Source: Baffinella frigidus
Taxonomy: Eukaryota; Cryptophyceae; Cryptomonadales; Baffinellaceae
Assembly (NCBI GenBank): GCA_026770585.1
Contig: MU647771.1
Coordinates: forward strand, 7,501-53,451
Direction of reading: 5' to 3'
DNA length: 45,951 bases
The notes below the pieces were generated by a model. The model had not been told where the DNA came from. It ran no database searches and saw only the letters and a list, made by a program, of their open reading frames with translations. This document shows, piece after piece, positions 1-10,100 of the stretch. A program made the position numbers and the translations under genes. The number at the start of each line of letters is the position of its first letter. Position 1 is the first letter of the stretch.

Positions 1-431
1 TCTGCGGCGTTGTTGATGTACGTGACGACGAACCCGACCACGCTGGGGGTCGTCCGCAGAAGGTCGTCCGGCTCTGTCGACGCCAGCAGGTCGGCGAAGA
101 AGTCCCGGACGTCATGCATGAGGGCTTGGTCGACCTTGTTTATGCGCCCAATGCCCCATACCGTGTTGCTGGTAAGTACATGTGCCACAGACCACGCGTC
201 GTTCACGTCGACTTGCTCCGTGTAATCCCAGCGAGACCTCCACGTGCGTGCTTTGTGCCGCGCAACCTCGACCTCTTCGAGAGAGTACCTGCGGTGTAGT
301 CGTAGGGTGCAGTCGATTCTGGACACGTAGAAGCTGTGTGCCATGGACGACATGCCAGCTTGGGCGTGCTGGCTTCTCTGGCTGTACACTGGTTTGATTG
401 GCATCGGACAGTCCGCTGACCATGTAGCCAT
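1..431 (-). CDS. Unknown protein, 5' part; runs off the left edge
   Basis: A reading frame on the minus strand is open from at least the ATG at 431-429 to the window edge (about 143 residues seen, no stop). It reads as a genuine soluble protein, with segments such as HRRYSLEEVEVARHK, NDAWSVAHVLTSNTVWGIG and VRDFFADLLASTEPDDLL. I recognise no family. An in-frame ATG at 494-492 would add 21 residues, but the region 511-543 is a diverged copy of 435-467, so the upstream part may be duplicated leader or promoter DNA. I therefore prefer the start at 431. It lies downstream of the giant unit ending at 815, in the same direction, separated by a repeat-rich spacer. Confidence 0.7.
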   Translation of the reverse strand, partial: MATWSADCPMPIKPVYSQRSQHAQAGMSSMAHSFYVSRIDCTLRLHRRYSLEEVEVARHKARTWRSRWDYTEQVDVNDAWSVAHVLTSNTVWGIGRINKVDQALMHDVRDFFADLLASTEPDDLLRTTPSVVGFVVTYINNAA

Positions 432-572
432 GTTGTGGATGCAATACGTGGCGAACGTACGAGTCGGGGAAGTGGGGACGTGGCCGGGGTTCATCGGTTC
501 CTCTGGAAATCGTGGATGCAATACGTGTTGCAACTACGTGTCGGAGAAGCAGGGGGGGAGGAGGGACGTGTG

Positions 573-635
573 GCCGATGGGTGTACGTACACCTAAGGCA
601 ACATAGCCGATGGGTGTACGTACACCTAAGGCAAC
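573..635. repeat. 30-base direct repeat with palindromic core, two copies
   Basis: Copies at 573-602 and 606-635 are identical over 30 bases, with a period of 33. Each contains the perfect palindrome GTGTACGTACAC followed by CTAAGGCAAC. The position upstream of the left-edge gene fits a duplicated protein-binding site, but no binding factor can be named. Confidence 0.85.
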
Positions 636-694
636 GTAGTAGTCAGTGTGTTCAATGGACACCCACCTCCTACAACGTGGCATAGGGGTTGTCG

Positions 695-774
695 GTGTGT
701 GTATGCATGTATGTATGTGTGTGTGCATGTGTGTATGTGTATGTGTGTATGTGTGTATGTGTGTATGTATGTGT
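695..774. repeat. TGTGTATG-type microsatellite
   Basis: Alternating TG/TATG tract of about 80 bases in the spacer 3' of the giant gene. It lies just beyond that gene's poly(A) signal. Confidence 0.9.
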
Positions 775-782
775 TAAGTGGT

Positions 783-788
783 TTTATT
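783..788 (-). terminator. Poly(A) signal AATAAA of the giant gene
   Basis: TTTATT on the plus strand gives AATAAA on the minus strand, 27 bases beyond the TAA stop at 817-815. Position and orientation suit cleavage and polyadenylation of the giant transcript. Confidence 0.7.
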
Positions 789-814
789 AAACATGGTGAC
801 ACCCCCGCAACAGC

Positions 815-1934
815 TTAATCCATGTGCGAAAGGGCGTATGCGCTGAGGCCTACGCGTACGAGACTGGTAAACGTCTTGATGCCCGCCGTTAACAAGAGCG
901 GCACCGCCAGGACTGCAAATGCGGCGAATACCGCCAGCGGGAGGAGTTGGTATATCGTCAGATAGTGACACCACGTGAAGCCGGATATGATATTTGCGTC
1001 CTGGCTGTCGAGCACAGTCCTGGAACGATAGAATGCCGTTTCCATTTGCTTTGCCATGCTCAGCCCAAACACAGTCGAATACAAATTGTTGTCGGATGCC
1101 ACGTAGTCCTCCGCCGCGCGACACAGTGTGTCGGAGTTCTCGCATACAACCCATGCGAGGTTGGACGAGAAGTCGGTAAATCGGAATGGCTCGGCCGAAC
1201 ACTGTACCATACAATCTGCACTTGGGACCGATTCAGATTGGTCGTGTTTACACATCAGGAGACTCTGTGGGATCGTGATTCTCGTCGGGAAGAAGACGCC
1301 GATGTCGTCCACCATCGAAGAGAAGAAGCACGATGGGACCATCGGTGCACAGCCTGGCGCGTAGTCAAATGCAACGAACATTACAATGCTGCCGAATCCG
1401 AGTACCGATAACATCGTAGCGACGATGGGTAACGTCGTAATACTGGAGACCGCCCCTATAATCCACACAAACCCCATGGCAATAATGGACGCTGTAAACA
1501 CGGAGTAATGGTGGTTGGTACAAAACATCTGGGCCGTGGTATTGCAGGAGAGCAGCCTCACTACAACATCGGGGGTCGCGTATGCAAGACCGAATAGCGG
1601 TGCTACGCTCATCCCTGTGCTGCTCACTAAGTTCACCGGGTACTTGACGTACCACGACGAATTGCCAACGAACTCGGTCAGCGTTTGTACTGGCAGCGGC
1701 TCGTTGGGCGCAGCTGCATCGATGCGATCCTGTAGTATTTTTATACGCCGCTTCTCGGCCGTCAATGTCATGTGTTCCCATGCCGAAGTGAAGAACTTGA
1801 TTGGGTTGTATGATACGGGGGGGCGCTTTGGGATCTTTTCCCTGTCAAACGACAGTGCCAGCAGCGCGAGGGTCTTCTGTAACGCGCGTAGCATTGAGGT
1901 AGCAATGTTGCATGCATCACCTGCCCCCCAATAC
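815..1934 (-). CDS. Giant surface protein, last exon (C-terminal membrane domain)
   Basis: This frame gives about 372 residues after the predicted splice acceptor at 1936-1935 and ends in TAA. Several strongly hydrophobic stretches look like membrane helices: one around SIIAMGFVWIIGAVSS, one around MLSVLGFGSIVMFVAF, and one near the C-terminus around LLPLAVFAAFAVLAVPLLL. A cysteine-containing loop lies between them. The open frame extends upstream to an ATG at 2029, but that part is only a 15-base minisatellite translated as MNPPD/MNPPG repeats. Joining at the splice gives an in-frame continuation of the preceding segment (..PPTYV then YWGAGDACN..). I therefore treat it as the final exon rather than a separate 404-residue gene. 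Family unknown. Confidence 0.7.
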
Positions 1935-2227
1935 CTGCGACAGGATCGTGTGTCAGAGGGCGGGTTCATGCCGGGTGGGTTCATGTCGGGCGGGTTCATA
2001 CCGGGCGGGTTCATGTCGGGCGGGTTCATGGGGTGTGCAGGAGGGCAGGGCGCATGGTGGTGGTGGTGGTGGTGGTGGTGGTGGTGGTGGTGGTGGTGGT
2101 GGTGTGTTCATGTCGGGCGGGTTCATGGGGTGTGCAGGAGGGCAGGGCGCATGGTGGTGGTGGTGGTGGTGTGTTTAGGGCCTATGCGACAAGACAACGG
2201 CATGCGGGGGCGCCGAGGGGAACTCAC
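1935..2227 (-). other. Predicted spliceosomal intron in the giant gene
   Basis: The donor is GTGAGT at 2227-2222, the textbook consensus, and the acceptor is TCGCAG ending at 1935. Length is 293 bases and phase is 2. Removing it skips the TGA at 2226-2224 and joins two coding frames exactly. The intron body is made of non-coding repeats: a 15-base GGGTTCATG minisatellite (about 1958-2034), a duplicated block of about 45 bases (about 2011-2055 and 2108-2152), and two CCA/TGG trinucleotide runs. This is what one expects of an intron and not of coding DNA. Confidence 0.75.
1958..2172. repeat. 15-base minisatellite plus TGG triplet runs
   Basis: About five copies of a 15-base unit containing GGGTTCATG lie at 1958-2034. 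They are followed by a GGT/TGG run (about 2054-2102), a second copy of the minisatellite edge and the GTGCAGGAGGGCAGG block, and a second TGG run (2152-2170). The whole array sits inside the predicted intron. Confidence 0.85.
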
Positions 2228-5200
2228 ACATAGGTTGGCGGCCACGGCATATCAACCTTGACGAACTTATCTGCAACAGTTGCAGGAAGTATTTGAACGA
2301 CGCCGGCGCCAAGCGCAACACTCGAACTATAGGCTTGAACCGCGTTCACCCTTTCAACAAAGGCGGTGTCGACGAATTGTAGAAGCGAACGTTTCGGTGC
2401 TTTGCTGGCGTCGTTTTTATCGGCGTTCGTCTGGACATGGAGAGTGTGTGGTGCTCGCTTCCATGTCTTGGCACCTGATTCCTCGGGGACCCAGTGTGCT
2501 CGAACGGCGGGTGTGTGCAGGATGGCATGTCCCAGTGCCATTTCGTGGTGGGTTTGCCGGCGCTGCTCTGTTGATCGGCGGTGCGTTTCGTGGCTTTTCT
2601 TGTCCGAGGAACGGGTGTTACGGTCCGACTTGTACCTCTTGGAGGACACCGGTTTCCGATTCGAGAAAAGGTATCGCCACACCGATGTCGTTAGGTGGCG
2701 GCTCATACCGTTGGTGAACCTATCAATGCTGTCCAACGCGGTGCGGGTGCTGTTACGGTTCCCCTTGTTGTTTGAGTTCGCCGCCCAGGCTTGTGCGTCC
2801 TGCAGCACTGTCTCTAGCTCGTTGGCCGATGAGAACGCCTCGATGTTCGCGTGGACCCACCAGCGGTGGACATCGCGCAGCAAAACGCGCACCGGTGTCA
2901 TGTACCGTGTCTGCAGCGCAGCCCGGACAAACAACCAGGGTCTCCGTAGCACCGCGTAAAACCGGGCAGGGTGCATCACGACGTCGTACGCGAAATCTTC
3001 AGGGCCAATGAGGAATGTTTCGGGTATCAGATGTGAGATGTTTGCGACATGGAGGACTTCCATGCCTATGGCACGCCATCGTACACATGCAGACAGCATC
3101 TCCTGGTCTGCAAGTGAGAGTGGCGTGGCACCTGCGACGGTGCTGTCCACTAGCTTTGGGACATGTCTGCAGACGAGTGTGTGCACGGTGCTCCAGTTGC
3201 TGGCCAGCGCTCGTTCGTATGCTTCTGGGGGGACTACGAAGCGGAAGAATGCAGACGCGGTGCTGTTTGAATCGATGAATGAAAGCAACCGGCGACTGCC
3301 GATGCTCTCCAGGCCCACTGCGAATGTAGGCGAGACCCCCGGTGAAAGCTCTACAGAGATACAATAGCGCTGCGACGCGTCGAGCATGTCGCACCGGGCG
3401 GTGGCGAGCTTCGACCCCTGTATGTTGTAACTGTTTGTGCTCCTAAGCTCGCTTTGTGCAGCTGTGCCGATTGCGACCATACACATGGAGAAAGCTCGTG
3501 TGAAGACGATCTCGCCACGCGCCTGTGGTTCACAGGTGGCATAGGACACCTCACGGGTTGCGCAGCCACAGTGTCCGACACTGTCACCGGGTGCCACGAG
3601 ACATATGCGGTCAGATGCACATTCCGCACATGAGATGGAGCCAAATACATCCCGCTCAAAGAAATCATCTACAATGTCACATGTCATCCCGGGGAGCGCA
3701 CACTCGTCATTTGCGACACACGTCGTGCGGAGTAGTGACTGCACGCCACACTTGCATGTCTTTGTTACAATGTCGCACCCGTAGCGCGCAAAGGAAGTAG
3801 AGGGCGGAAGCGCACAGCTGTCGCAAATCTGCATCCCGGCTGTCTGTGAATAGGCGCTCGTTTCCCCGTGAAGTGCCGAGATGTCTCCTGCCATGCATGT
3901 ATCCGCGGCACTGCATGACAGACTTGCCGCGTCGCCGAGGAATGTGCTGTATGTCGACCAGCAGCGTGTTGACACTGGCAGAGAGGTGGGGTCGGGGTCT
4001 GCCATTGGTAGTGTGATTGAAGAACACAGCTTTGTCCCTGGCTTACAACTAGTGGAGTGCGTGTAGAGAAAGCTATCTCCAATGTCTTTAAAGGGGTACC
4101 ACTGTGCAATATTGAAAGTGGAAAGAAGGTTGCCAAGATTGAACAATATCTCTGGGCATATGAACGCGAGCCATAGTTCATCCATTATCATTTGAACGAT
4201 TTCACATATCCTGTCGAGGAATGTTTGGAGTGATCTGCCGAACCCAGAGTCCATCATGATATTGTAGACGAGGTTTCCGATCGACTCAAACAGTTGGCCC
4301 ATCTCCCTGACCAACAATTCCCAGTATTTCAGAACCTGTCCCCATGCATGTGACTCAGAGTTGTCGGCCGAGCCGTCTGCAGGTGCTGGTGGCTCGAACA
4401 CGAATCGCATCAAGTTGATCTGCACCATGAAGTAGAAGTACACGATACGCATGAGCTTGTCGACGATTACACGTAGACCACCAAGCATTTCGTAGACGAT
4501 CTGTAGCTGCGTCGACGCACATTGCTTCACGGAGAGTGAGTTGGATTCGTGTAATTTCTTATTGCGATCATCAACGATCGGACATGACTCACTGGACGTG
4601 GCCAGGTAGAAGTTCTCGACTGTGGCCTGAACAAACTCCTGGTTTGCCGCGGAGTAGATCCCAGGCACGTAGAAGAATCGCTCGTCGTGACATACTCCTG
4701 CGATCCTACAATTGATTTCAAATAGACGGTTGCGAGCGGCCTGAATCGCCACGCATAGGCTGTTCATCACGGTGTCCATGTCGCATATGTTGATGGGCGC
4801 CACTGCCTCGAACCCTGCTTTTGACGCAACATCCAGCAACGCGCTGCGGCAAGAAGGAATGCGGGTGTGTGGGTTCACCCAGTTCTCATGTGTGATGACA
4901 TTCGTACAGTTGCCAACAGTCGACCCGGTTGAGCACACCCTATTGGATTGTTGGGTTTCGTCATCAAATACATAGCTGCACACCGGGTCAACGCGGTTGC
5001 AGTATACCCACGGCACCGTCCACATCGCAGCTTCGTCAGATGTGATGGTTGTCTCAAACGCCTCGCCCGCCTGCAGTAATAGGTCACGGGCGCTCATACT
5101 TTGGGTGACACCCGTGTCGGTATGCATCGTTGTATTTCTCGTAAACAGGGCACTCACGTCGTCGAGGAATACCCCCCAAAACTTCTCTGGCACCCAACTC

Positions 5201-7119
5201 GACACGTTGACAATCCTGTCGAGTTGGTTGCAGCTCGTTCCCGTGTTTGCAGACCCAGCACAGAGTGAATTACGTAGCTTTTCCCGCAGGTTCCCAGCGA
5301 TTGCACGCTCTGCGCTCTCGCGGTACAGAACACCGAAGCTGCTCTCGGCAGGGATCTCAGTGTCCTGGCCACGCACATTTGCGGTGAATGCGGGTGGTGG
5401 CGAACAGCTTGAGTGGCAGGAGCGTCTTTCCCCGGGGGTCCATGTATATGCACGCCCCCCACCCATGCGTTTCGCGGCGCCGGTGTAGCAGTCACCGCCT
5501 GGGATCTGCGTGTTACGCTTCGCACCTGCACCGGTGCTGGCAGGTTCTTTGCGATACCTGTACTGGAAGTCGTGAATGCGATCCAGCAAGTTACAGTCCG
5601 TCTCTCGCGGGGTCGTGTGTGCGGGGCCGCCAATGAAGGACGAGTCGCGCAGCTGCCCGTCTGTGTACGGCCAGTCAAGATGCTCTTTGCAGGCAGTCAG
5701 GAGTGTCCCCTTGCGGACCTTGCTGAAGTGCCACCCACTAGCGTCGTTGCGAAGGGCGTCAACGGTGTCTGCAAGGCCACACGTTTCCCCACTGCCCAGC
5801 GGCACCTGGCATTCCTGCAGTGACGCGCAATAACAAAACCCGTTGGATGTTTTGATCGACGGTGCACGCACGAACGTCCTCGTTGAGTTGGGGGCTTGCA
5901 CGGTACTACTGCGCTTGCTGCTGACATCGCCATTATCTCTGTTGTGCAGCGAAATGATCGTTGCAGCACGGCGTGCGTTTGGAAGGGATGGGCGGAATGC
6001 CGGCCCGGCCTGCCCGGAAAGGTACAGGCGTTGTTTCAACGGACACGTCCAGTGTATGGGACGCGACCCGTCCTCTACAATGTCAGGTTCCTGGTGGGTT
6101 GCGATGCTGTGCTCTAAGACAGTGTCCCATATGAGCCACGAGTGCATGTCACTGCCGTCCGTGGCGGCCCGCCGGTTCCGCTTCTTCTCGAGGTGTTCCG
6201 CTGTGCAGGCTGCCGCGCCGCCCTGCGAGGATCCAGCCAACACAAGGTCGTAGAGTCGCAGAACGCCCTCCTTGGACACCACAAAGTGCATCTGGTGGCC
6301 GCCGATGTCGTCCCTGTGCAAATGCAACCAGCTCTTCTCAATGCCGACGTCGGCCGCGATAAACGCTGGGGTCCGGAACAGTTCCCTGTGTGGGCGCACG
6401 AAGAGGCCACCCGTCTCACGTGTGTTGGGGGGTTCGGTGGACGAGTACAGTGTTGGTTGTACCGCACCCGCGCCACCAGGGGTTGCACCGCCGCCGAGAA
6501 TGCCTTGCGCGTGGTTGCAAGCATTAGGATTGGGGCCCGTTGCAACTGATGGCTGCAGGAAGCAGATATTGCTACGCATCCACGTGGGCACGGTGCGCCC
6601 CGGCACCCACTCGTCGTTCTTGACCCGACATCCGCTTACTTGGTGTGCATAGAAAGCGGGGACATCGTCCTGGGTCGGGCAGTCGTGTATGTTCGTGCAA
6701 CGTGTGTCGAACACGCGGGCCGGCTTGGATCGCTCCGTTGTCTCTGAAATGTCACAGCCCCCGATGTCGCTGAAGTCCCCTCCTGTCCACGGGTTGAAGA
6801 CATCGATGACACCCGTCGCTATGTCGCGTATGCGACAAACCGAATCCACCCGTGTCGTGCTCTCGCACTGCGTTGCAAAGTCCATGAGATAGTCAAAGTA
6901 TTTCTCGCGTGCGGAACGCTGGCTTTGAGCCCACGCGAGCAGTGCCCCGCCACCGCTGTCCGCCAGTAGCTTCGTGGCAGACACTGGCAACACGAGCGAA
7001 AAATACCGTGGGATCTGCACTGTGCCTGGGGAGGTATATGCACTCGTCGCACGTTCCCGCAGTGCCAGAAGATGCTCGTTCTGATTACACTCCTTGTATG
7101 CAACCTCGGCGGTGGTCAT
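2228..7119 (-). CDS. Giant surface protein, cysteine-rich segment
   Basis: About 1,630 residues. The first ATG (7119-7117) overlaps the TGA of the preceding segment as ATGA, one base back in frame. The frame is also open further upstream, so this may be a continuation rather than a new start. The content is ectodomain-like: many Cys pairs, N-glycosylation sequons, and an EGF/disulfide-rich stretch near residues 1,090-1,200 (for example CDSCALPPS, KTCKCG, NDECALPGMTC, CAECASDRICL). Amphipathic or membrane-like helices occur around residues 850-1,000. Near the C-terminus come a very basic tail (HETHRRSTEQRRQTHHEM) and a hydrophobic stretch ending in PWPPTYV at the splice donor. RRLLS occurs near residue 1,275 and RSLLQ close to the end. 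I recognise no named family. Confidence 0.75.
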
Positions 7120-10100
7120 CCCCGCATCCGTGCAAACTGTAATGTCGAGAACTTCTTCCCGTTGTCGTCTAAGACGGTATTCCCCTCTTGGTCCACCTCC
7201 TTCTTTCCCGTTCCCGCCTCCCAGAACAGAGCGCTTTCTGGAGAATAGACCGGGAAATCCCATGTCGCAGGGTGTTCCAGGTCGGGGTCGGCGGTGGTCA
7301 GATCGGCTGTCGGCACGCGCACGTCGAAGGAATTGCCGAGTGCTTCGTGTGGCAGGCGGGGGTGTATATCTATGAATGTTCGGCGGTACGCTGCCATCGT
7401 CAAGTGCAGAAGATAGTGGGCGGTGTCGAGGACAGACAACCGCGGAGATGCGGTGTTTACCTTTGCGTTCAGCTGTCGAATACGGATGGTCTCCCATTGT
7501 GGCGAAGTCGCTGTATACCGGTTGGCTTCGATTGTATTCATGCCATGCACGAAACAGTTGTGCTCCCCTCTGCAGTACTCGCGATTGGGGGCGTACCGAC
7601 TGCACTCGCCACAGAAGTAATACCCGCTGTAGATCTGTATAGCAGTCCCTTGGCAAGGCGTAGAGGAACAATGAAACCCAGGCATGAGCTCCAGACTGAA
7701 TGCCTGGTAACCCGGGTACAGCGTCACTTCCATCGGTCCCATGGCATTGCCCGCGTTGACATTCGCCATGCCAGACATGTACGACGGCGGCGCGTTGTAA
7801 TCAAAGTATGAATCTTGGTACATGCTTTCGTAATTGCGCGAAAATTCATGACGAGCGTCATCGAGGCTTTTGTACTCGTTGACATCCGATGGCATGGCGC
7901 CTTGGATGTCAGACAACAACGACAGGATCGTCGTAGGCCTGACTGGGTTCGGAACACTCGAAAGGCCTGCCATAGATGGCTCCAAGTTGCAGTTGAACCA
8001 GGGCGGGTACTGTCTTCCCTTACCGGTGTCTTTATTCTCGACCCGTTCGTATTTGTTCAGCGACTTGAAGTAATTACACCTACTGGTTTCGCATATCTTG
8101 CAAGACCCTTGGTCGATAGTAATGTCATCAATGCTGCCGCCGCCATCTGCTGCCCACGACATGAGCGGGGGCCATTGCTTGTTCTCCACCATACAGGTGG
8201 TGACCCCGGCATCCGGGGGCTCTGTAGTCGGAGGATCCCCATCATCAGGTGCTTCAATCGCCTCACATGGAGGCGATTCAGCGTCTTTGAGCATCCAGAT
8301 GGCCGTGCGCCTAGTGTTTTCCGGACACGGTTCACACGATGAGCCTTTCCGCGTCCCAAATCCGAAGTTTTTCGACCACCCTTCAAACTTCTCGTAGTCT
8401 CGACTTTGACACTTGCAACATGGACCTACGATTTGCATACATGGGTAATTTACAGTGCCCGCGTATTCCGAGTAGGTCCACCCAGCGGAACACCAGTCTT
8501 GTGTGACCCAGTCCTCGTACTGGAGCAGCTGTCGCGTCGCATGTCCAGCGCTGTCCTCTGCCACGGTCGAATTCCCACCAGCACCCTCGGTCGTCTCTTC
8601 AACGCCCAGTAGACGACGTCTGTTTTCCGTGACATATGTGGAGGACGTGGTGATTGGGTCGGCGAAGGTTGTTTTAGTGCCGTACTTTGTCGCGAGACGA
8701 GCTACACGATTTTGGACGTCCATTCGGTCAAACAAGGTGTTGTTCCATATGAGTTTCTCACGCTTCCCCTGGAACATGGGGTTGCGGCCCATGATACGAT
8801 TCCCTTCGACTGGGTATGAATACGTTATCAACCGGACACCAGGCGGGAGTACCGCCTTCTTCCAGTTGTACTCGGCGTTGTTTGCAAACACCGACGACCC
8901 ATCGCGATTGAAACACGTATTCCCAACTTCGTAGCAAACACGGTTTGGGTACGGGTTGGGGATCTCCTCGCGGTGGCTTGTACACCCGATGGCCGTGTCA
9001 ACGCCTTGGTTGGGGGCGTGGTCGCAGATGAACCCCGTGTCCTCGTTGATATTACCTGCTGCGCTTTGCACGTAACACTGCTGCCCCAGGAACTCCGCAC
9101 AGGTAGGATTGGAGTTCTTACAGACGGGTATTGATGCGCTCTCAAGAGTCGCTTGCGTCAGACCATGAAAGAGTTCGACAATTGCGGTGCCGTCAACGAC
9201 ATCGGGGTTGTTATTTGCGAGTATATCGGATTCGGGGTTTCCGTTGTAGATGCAGTCGGCCTGCACCGTTCCTGCAAACCCCTCCGTCATCGTGCTCCAC
9301 GGGTAACATTTGTCCTCTGTATTGCCGCGAAACAATTCATTCAGTTGGTGTTGCAGCCCTTCTCCGATGACGGGGGAAGAGGATGTGGTCGTGTGCAGCC
9401 ATGGCTGTGAGAATATCCCTATATCAGATTCGCCCCACTGCGGAACGACTGAAGTCAATATGTCTCTATCTGCACGGTTGTCCAGCAACTTTCCATGTGC
9501 AAATTGCCGGAACAGCCAGTCGCGGAGGACGCCCCGGATTGTGTGCGTAGGGTTCGTAGATGCGTTGTTCATCATGACAGGGGTGTCACTCTGCGTACAC
9601 CCATTGGATCCGTCCAGCCCCTGGCAGCACACGCTGTTGTAACTCTGAACAAACGCATCACGGCCCGAATTGTATGTTTGAAACACCATCTGTTGGAACG
9701 GCAAAGCAACGTCTCCGCCGAGGGCGGTGCATTGTGTCTTAAAGGTGCGCCGGGTATTGCATCTCGGGTGCAGCTCACCGCCGTCGGACAGGAGGCCGTG
9801 GGCGCTGTCCAACGCGGCGTGTCCAGCAGTTTTTACGGCCTGCAGATATGTCGACCGTAGCACACCGAGATTGACGATTCGATGCGCCGTCTGCTGCAGC
9901 CACTCTTTGACGGTGATGGATGGTATGCTGTTTCGGGGGTCGGCGGTCCTGATCTGCAGCCATCGATTCCACGCAGGACAATCTACGGTACTCGTTGTCG
10001 ACACCTGCAACCCAGAGAGCAGATGGCACCGAACCCACCACATCGGAGCCACTTCCACCATCGAATACTGCGTGAACACATTGATTGTAGAGTCAGACGA

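Larger units (their letters stand above)
432..814. other. Spacer with palindromic repeats and microsatellite
   Basis: No convincing gene lies here. The spacer holds a diverged duplication of about 32 bases (435-467 and 511-543), two copies of a 30-base unit with a palindromic core (573-635), a TGTGTATG-type microsatellite (about 695-774), and the poly(A) signal of the giant gene at 788-783. Confidence 0.7.

Noticed and set aside
815-2029. A stand-alone 404-residue gene starting with MNPPD/MNPPG repeats
   Set aside because: The start region is a 15-base minisatellite inside a canonical intron, and splicing joins the rest to the preceding frame.
7120-7671. A 184-residue upstream extension of the segment ending at 2228
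   Set aside because: It would begin at TTG and overlap a strong coding frame. Only the last few codons before 7119 look coding.
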